6,575 nt of DNA from positions 1 to 6,575 of the forward strand of contig JAKSCN010000629.1 in assembly GCA_022360595.1 (NCBI GenBank), in the 5' to 3' direction. Made by a program: the position numbers and the translations under genes. Positions 5,331 to 6,575 of the stretch are shown one piece after another (positions within the stretch are counted from its first letter, which is position 1; each line of letters starts with the position of its first letter). Source of the stretch: Chromatiales bacterium (lineage in GTDB: Bacteria; Pseudomonadota; Gammaproteobacteria; Chromatiales; Chromatiaceae). Under the pieces are notes generated by a model that was not told the origin of the DNA, did not search any database, and saw only the letters and a program-made list of their open reading frames with translations.

Positions 5331-6254
5331 CTATCTCTTACGCGGTAAAAGCTTTAATGGATTCACCGGCGTCCCATTTCTACGTATTTCGAAATGCAAT
5401 AGAGATTCACCAGTACCCTGGGTTCCCATCTCTGCAATCTTCGCTCCTTTGATTACCTGATCACCTTCCTTGACCAGGATCTTTCTGTTGTACCCGTAGG
5501 CACTCAGGTAGTTTTTGTTATGTTTAATAATGATCAGTCTTCCGTAACCTATCAGGCCACTTCCGGCGTAGACAATGCGTCCCTTTTCTGCCGCAACAAC
5601 CATCTGTCCTAAATGACCAGCAATCTTAATACCTTTGCGCGAGGGGTCTCCAGGTAAAAAACCCTGTTTCATACCCCCTTTTGTCGGCCATCTCCACGCT
5701 AACTTTACCCCTTCTCCAGCGCTTTTAACACTACCTTTTGTTCTCTTTGTTCGGCTTTTCTGGGCGGGTGCACGCTGCTGCTTGCTTTTTACCTGTTTTT
5801 TAGTGGTTTTTACCGTTTTTTTCGTGACTGATGCCGACTTTCGCGTTTGGGTTTTCGACATGGCTGCTGTCTTCTTAGCTGCCTTGGGTGGTGTCAAACG
5901 TAGACTTTGCTCTGGGTAGATAGTGAAAGGTGCTTTAATCCGATTCCAAACAGCGAGACGTTTGTGATCCAGGCCATGCTGCCAAGCTATTGAGAAGAGC
6001 GTGTCTCCTTTCTTGACCCGGTAGTAACCCTTTGCGGGTTTTATTTTGACTTTCGAGCCTCTTTTCGTGGAGAGATCATGGGAGACAACCGGCGCCTTGG
6101 TGGGCGCACTACAGCCACTCAATACCAGCAGTAGTACAAGAAACAGCGTGAAACGTGGTAACGCAGAAGACGGCACTGTCCTCAGCTCAGATCGGCTCAT
6201 CGGATTGACAGGCAATCCATCACGCAAAACAGCCCCCTTTGTCCAATCCGGCAT
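5331..6254 (-). CDS. nlpD: NlpD-like lipoprotein, LysM plus degenerate LytM (M23) domain, septal amidase activator
   Basis: NlpD is an outer-membrane lipoprotein that activates a periplasmic N-acetylmuramoyl-L-alanine amidase (AmiC in E. coli) to split septal peptidoglycan. The longest reading has 307 residues. A hydrophobic segment (35-47) ends in the lipobox LSGC with lipidated Cys48. A LysM peptidoglycan-binding domain spans about 77-121 (YYRVKKGDTLFSIA). A Lys/Thr/Gln-rich low-complexity linker (about 124-178) and the LytM domain (about 186-303) follow. Zinc ligands are lost: the HxxxD region reads RKGIK, the HxH motif reads LLH (285-287), and Tyr255 replaces the YxH histidine. It is therefore an activator, not an endopeptidase. 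The start is uncertain. ATG 6254 has AGGTGAG 14 nt away; TTG 6227 has a far better AAAGGGGG (6233-6240) 5 nt away; ATG 6200 would give the most typical signal length. It lies directly upstream of rpoS. Confidence 0.93.
   Translation of the reverse strand: MPDWTKGAVLRDGLPVNPMSRSELRTVPSSALPRFTLFLVLLLVLSGCSAPTKAPVVSHDLSTKRGSKVKIKPAKGYYRVKKGDTLFSIAWQHGLDHKRLAVWNRIKAPFTIYPEQSLRLTPPKAAKKTAAMSKTQTRKSASVTKKTVKTTKKQVKSKQQRAPAQKSRTKRTKGSVKSAGEGVKLAWRWPTKGGMKQGFLPGDPSRKGIKIAGHLGQMVVAAEKGRIVYAGSGLIGYGRLIIIKHNKNYLSAYGYNRKILVKEGDQVIKGAKIAEMGTQGTGESLLHFEIRRNGTPVNPLKLLPRKR
6233..6240 (-). promoter_or_regulatory. Shine-Dalgarno-like site pointing to a TTG start for nlpD
   Basis: AAAGGGGG on the minus strand stands 5 nt before an in-frame TTG (6225-6227), codon 10 of the longest nlpD reading. 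Neither ATG candidate (6254, 6200) has a well-spaced site, so TTG initiation giving 298 residues is the best-supported start by ribosome-site logic alone. Confidence 0.45.
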
Positions 6255-6269
6255 CTAGACGCAACGATC

Positions 6270-6575
6270 TCACCTATAGCTGTATAGCACAATAAAAAAC
6301 ACCGTTAATAAGACAACAGCCCAGCCCAGGCGATCAATGTACTTTTTCAGTACTGACTCCATGCGTTCACCACCCCACGCCATCAAGCCGGCCACCAAAA
6401 AAAAACGAGCACCTCGCCCAACCAAGGAAGCCACCAGAAAAGGGAGGAACGCCATACTGATCACACCCGCGCTGATGGTGAAAATTTTATAGGGAATGGG
6501 TGAAAAACCCGCAAGAAAAATAGCCCAGAAGCCCCAGGCATCGAACCAACCTCGCGCCTGTAGATACTTGTCGTA
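6270..6575 (-). CDS. yqaA: DedA/VTT-family membrane protein, YqaA-like, 5' end cut off by window
   Basis: The reading frame is open from the window edge and gives the last 101 residues, ending at TGA 6270-6272. Hydrophobic stretches lie at about visible residues 14-40, 43-68 and 83-99. They contain AGFSPIPYKIFTISAG and VGRGARFF, which resemble the P-x-P/GxxxG re-entrant-loop region and the following conserved helix of DedA-family proteins. DedA members are inner-membrane proteins linked to proton-motive force and lipid (undecaprenyl phosphate or phospholipid) translocation. The YqaA subgroup itself has no firmly assigned substrate. It ends 15 nt before the longest nlpD start, so the two are probably cotranscribed. 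From memory, in several gammaproteobacteria a YqaA-like gene follows surE and pcm and precedes nlpD-rpoS, which fits this position. The family call is good; the yqaA symbol is moderately sure. Confidence 0.8.
   Translation of the reverse strand, partial: YDKYLQARGWFDAWGFWAIFLAGFSPIPYKIFTISAGVISMAFLPFLVASLVGRGARFFLVAGLMAWGGERMESVLKKYIDRLGWAVVLLTVFFIVLYSYR

Noticed and set aside
5635..5919. Plus-strand frame with hydrophobic Phe/Val-rich product opposite the nlpD linker
   Set aside because: The apparent membrane-like protein is the reverse of the Lys-rich codons in the NlpD linker, a composition artefact.
1..6575. Mobile elements, CRISPR arrays, tRNA or rRNA genes
   Set aside because: No transposase, integrase, spaced repeat array, tRNA-like cloverleaf or rRNA segment was seen on either strand; the window is almost fully filled by core genes.

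Overview
The window carries eight genes, all on the minus strand, so it reads right to left. It suggests a gammaproteobacterium with a respiratory, oxygen-limited lifestyle. The evidence is a yqaA-nlpD-rpoS block of the type found in gammaproteobacteria, a gamma-type RpoS, an FNR/Anr-type iron-sulfur regulator and a cbb3 cytochrome c oxidase operon. Base composition is moderate, neither AT- nor GC-rich. A Chromatiales-like or sulfur-oxidising symbiont lineage is possible, but this is only an inference from gene order.

Layout in transcription order: (1) 6575-6270, the 3' part of a DedA/YqaA-like membrane protein. (2) 6254-5331, NlpD, a lipoprotein with LysM and a catalytically degenerate LytM/M23 domain that should activate septal amidases. 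(3) 5286-4312, RpoS, with a short leader (5330-5287) that holds an 11-codon ORF and a hairpin over the Shine-Dalgarno site. (4) A 245-nt gap (4311-4067) with three inverted repeats and no clear terminator. (5) 4066-3311, an FNR-family regulator with the [4Fe-4S] cysteines plus two extra CxxC-forming pairs. (6) A 259-nt control region (3310-3052) with one strong FNR box, one weaker box and two dyads. (7) ccoN-ccoO-ccoQ-ccoP (3051-1), tightly packed and overlapping; ccoP runs off the left edge.

The genes make a plausible circuit. FNR senses falling oxygen and would bind the box 124 nt upstream of ccoN to switch on the high-affinity cbb3 oxidase, while RpoS supplies the general stress response from the same block. 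CcoN contains every heme and CuB ligand at the same residue numbers as the structurally known Pseudomonas stutzeri enzyme, and CcoO and CcoP carry one and two visible c-heme motifs.

Most of the window is well-understood core biology. I saw no mobile element, CRISPR array, tRNA, rRNA or defence system. The points worth a second look are the unusual FNR variant (extra cysteines, and Gly where E. coli FNR has Asp154), the dyad overlapping the predicted ccoN promoter, the rpoS leader, and the structured rpoS-fnr gap.
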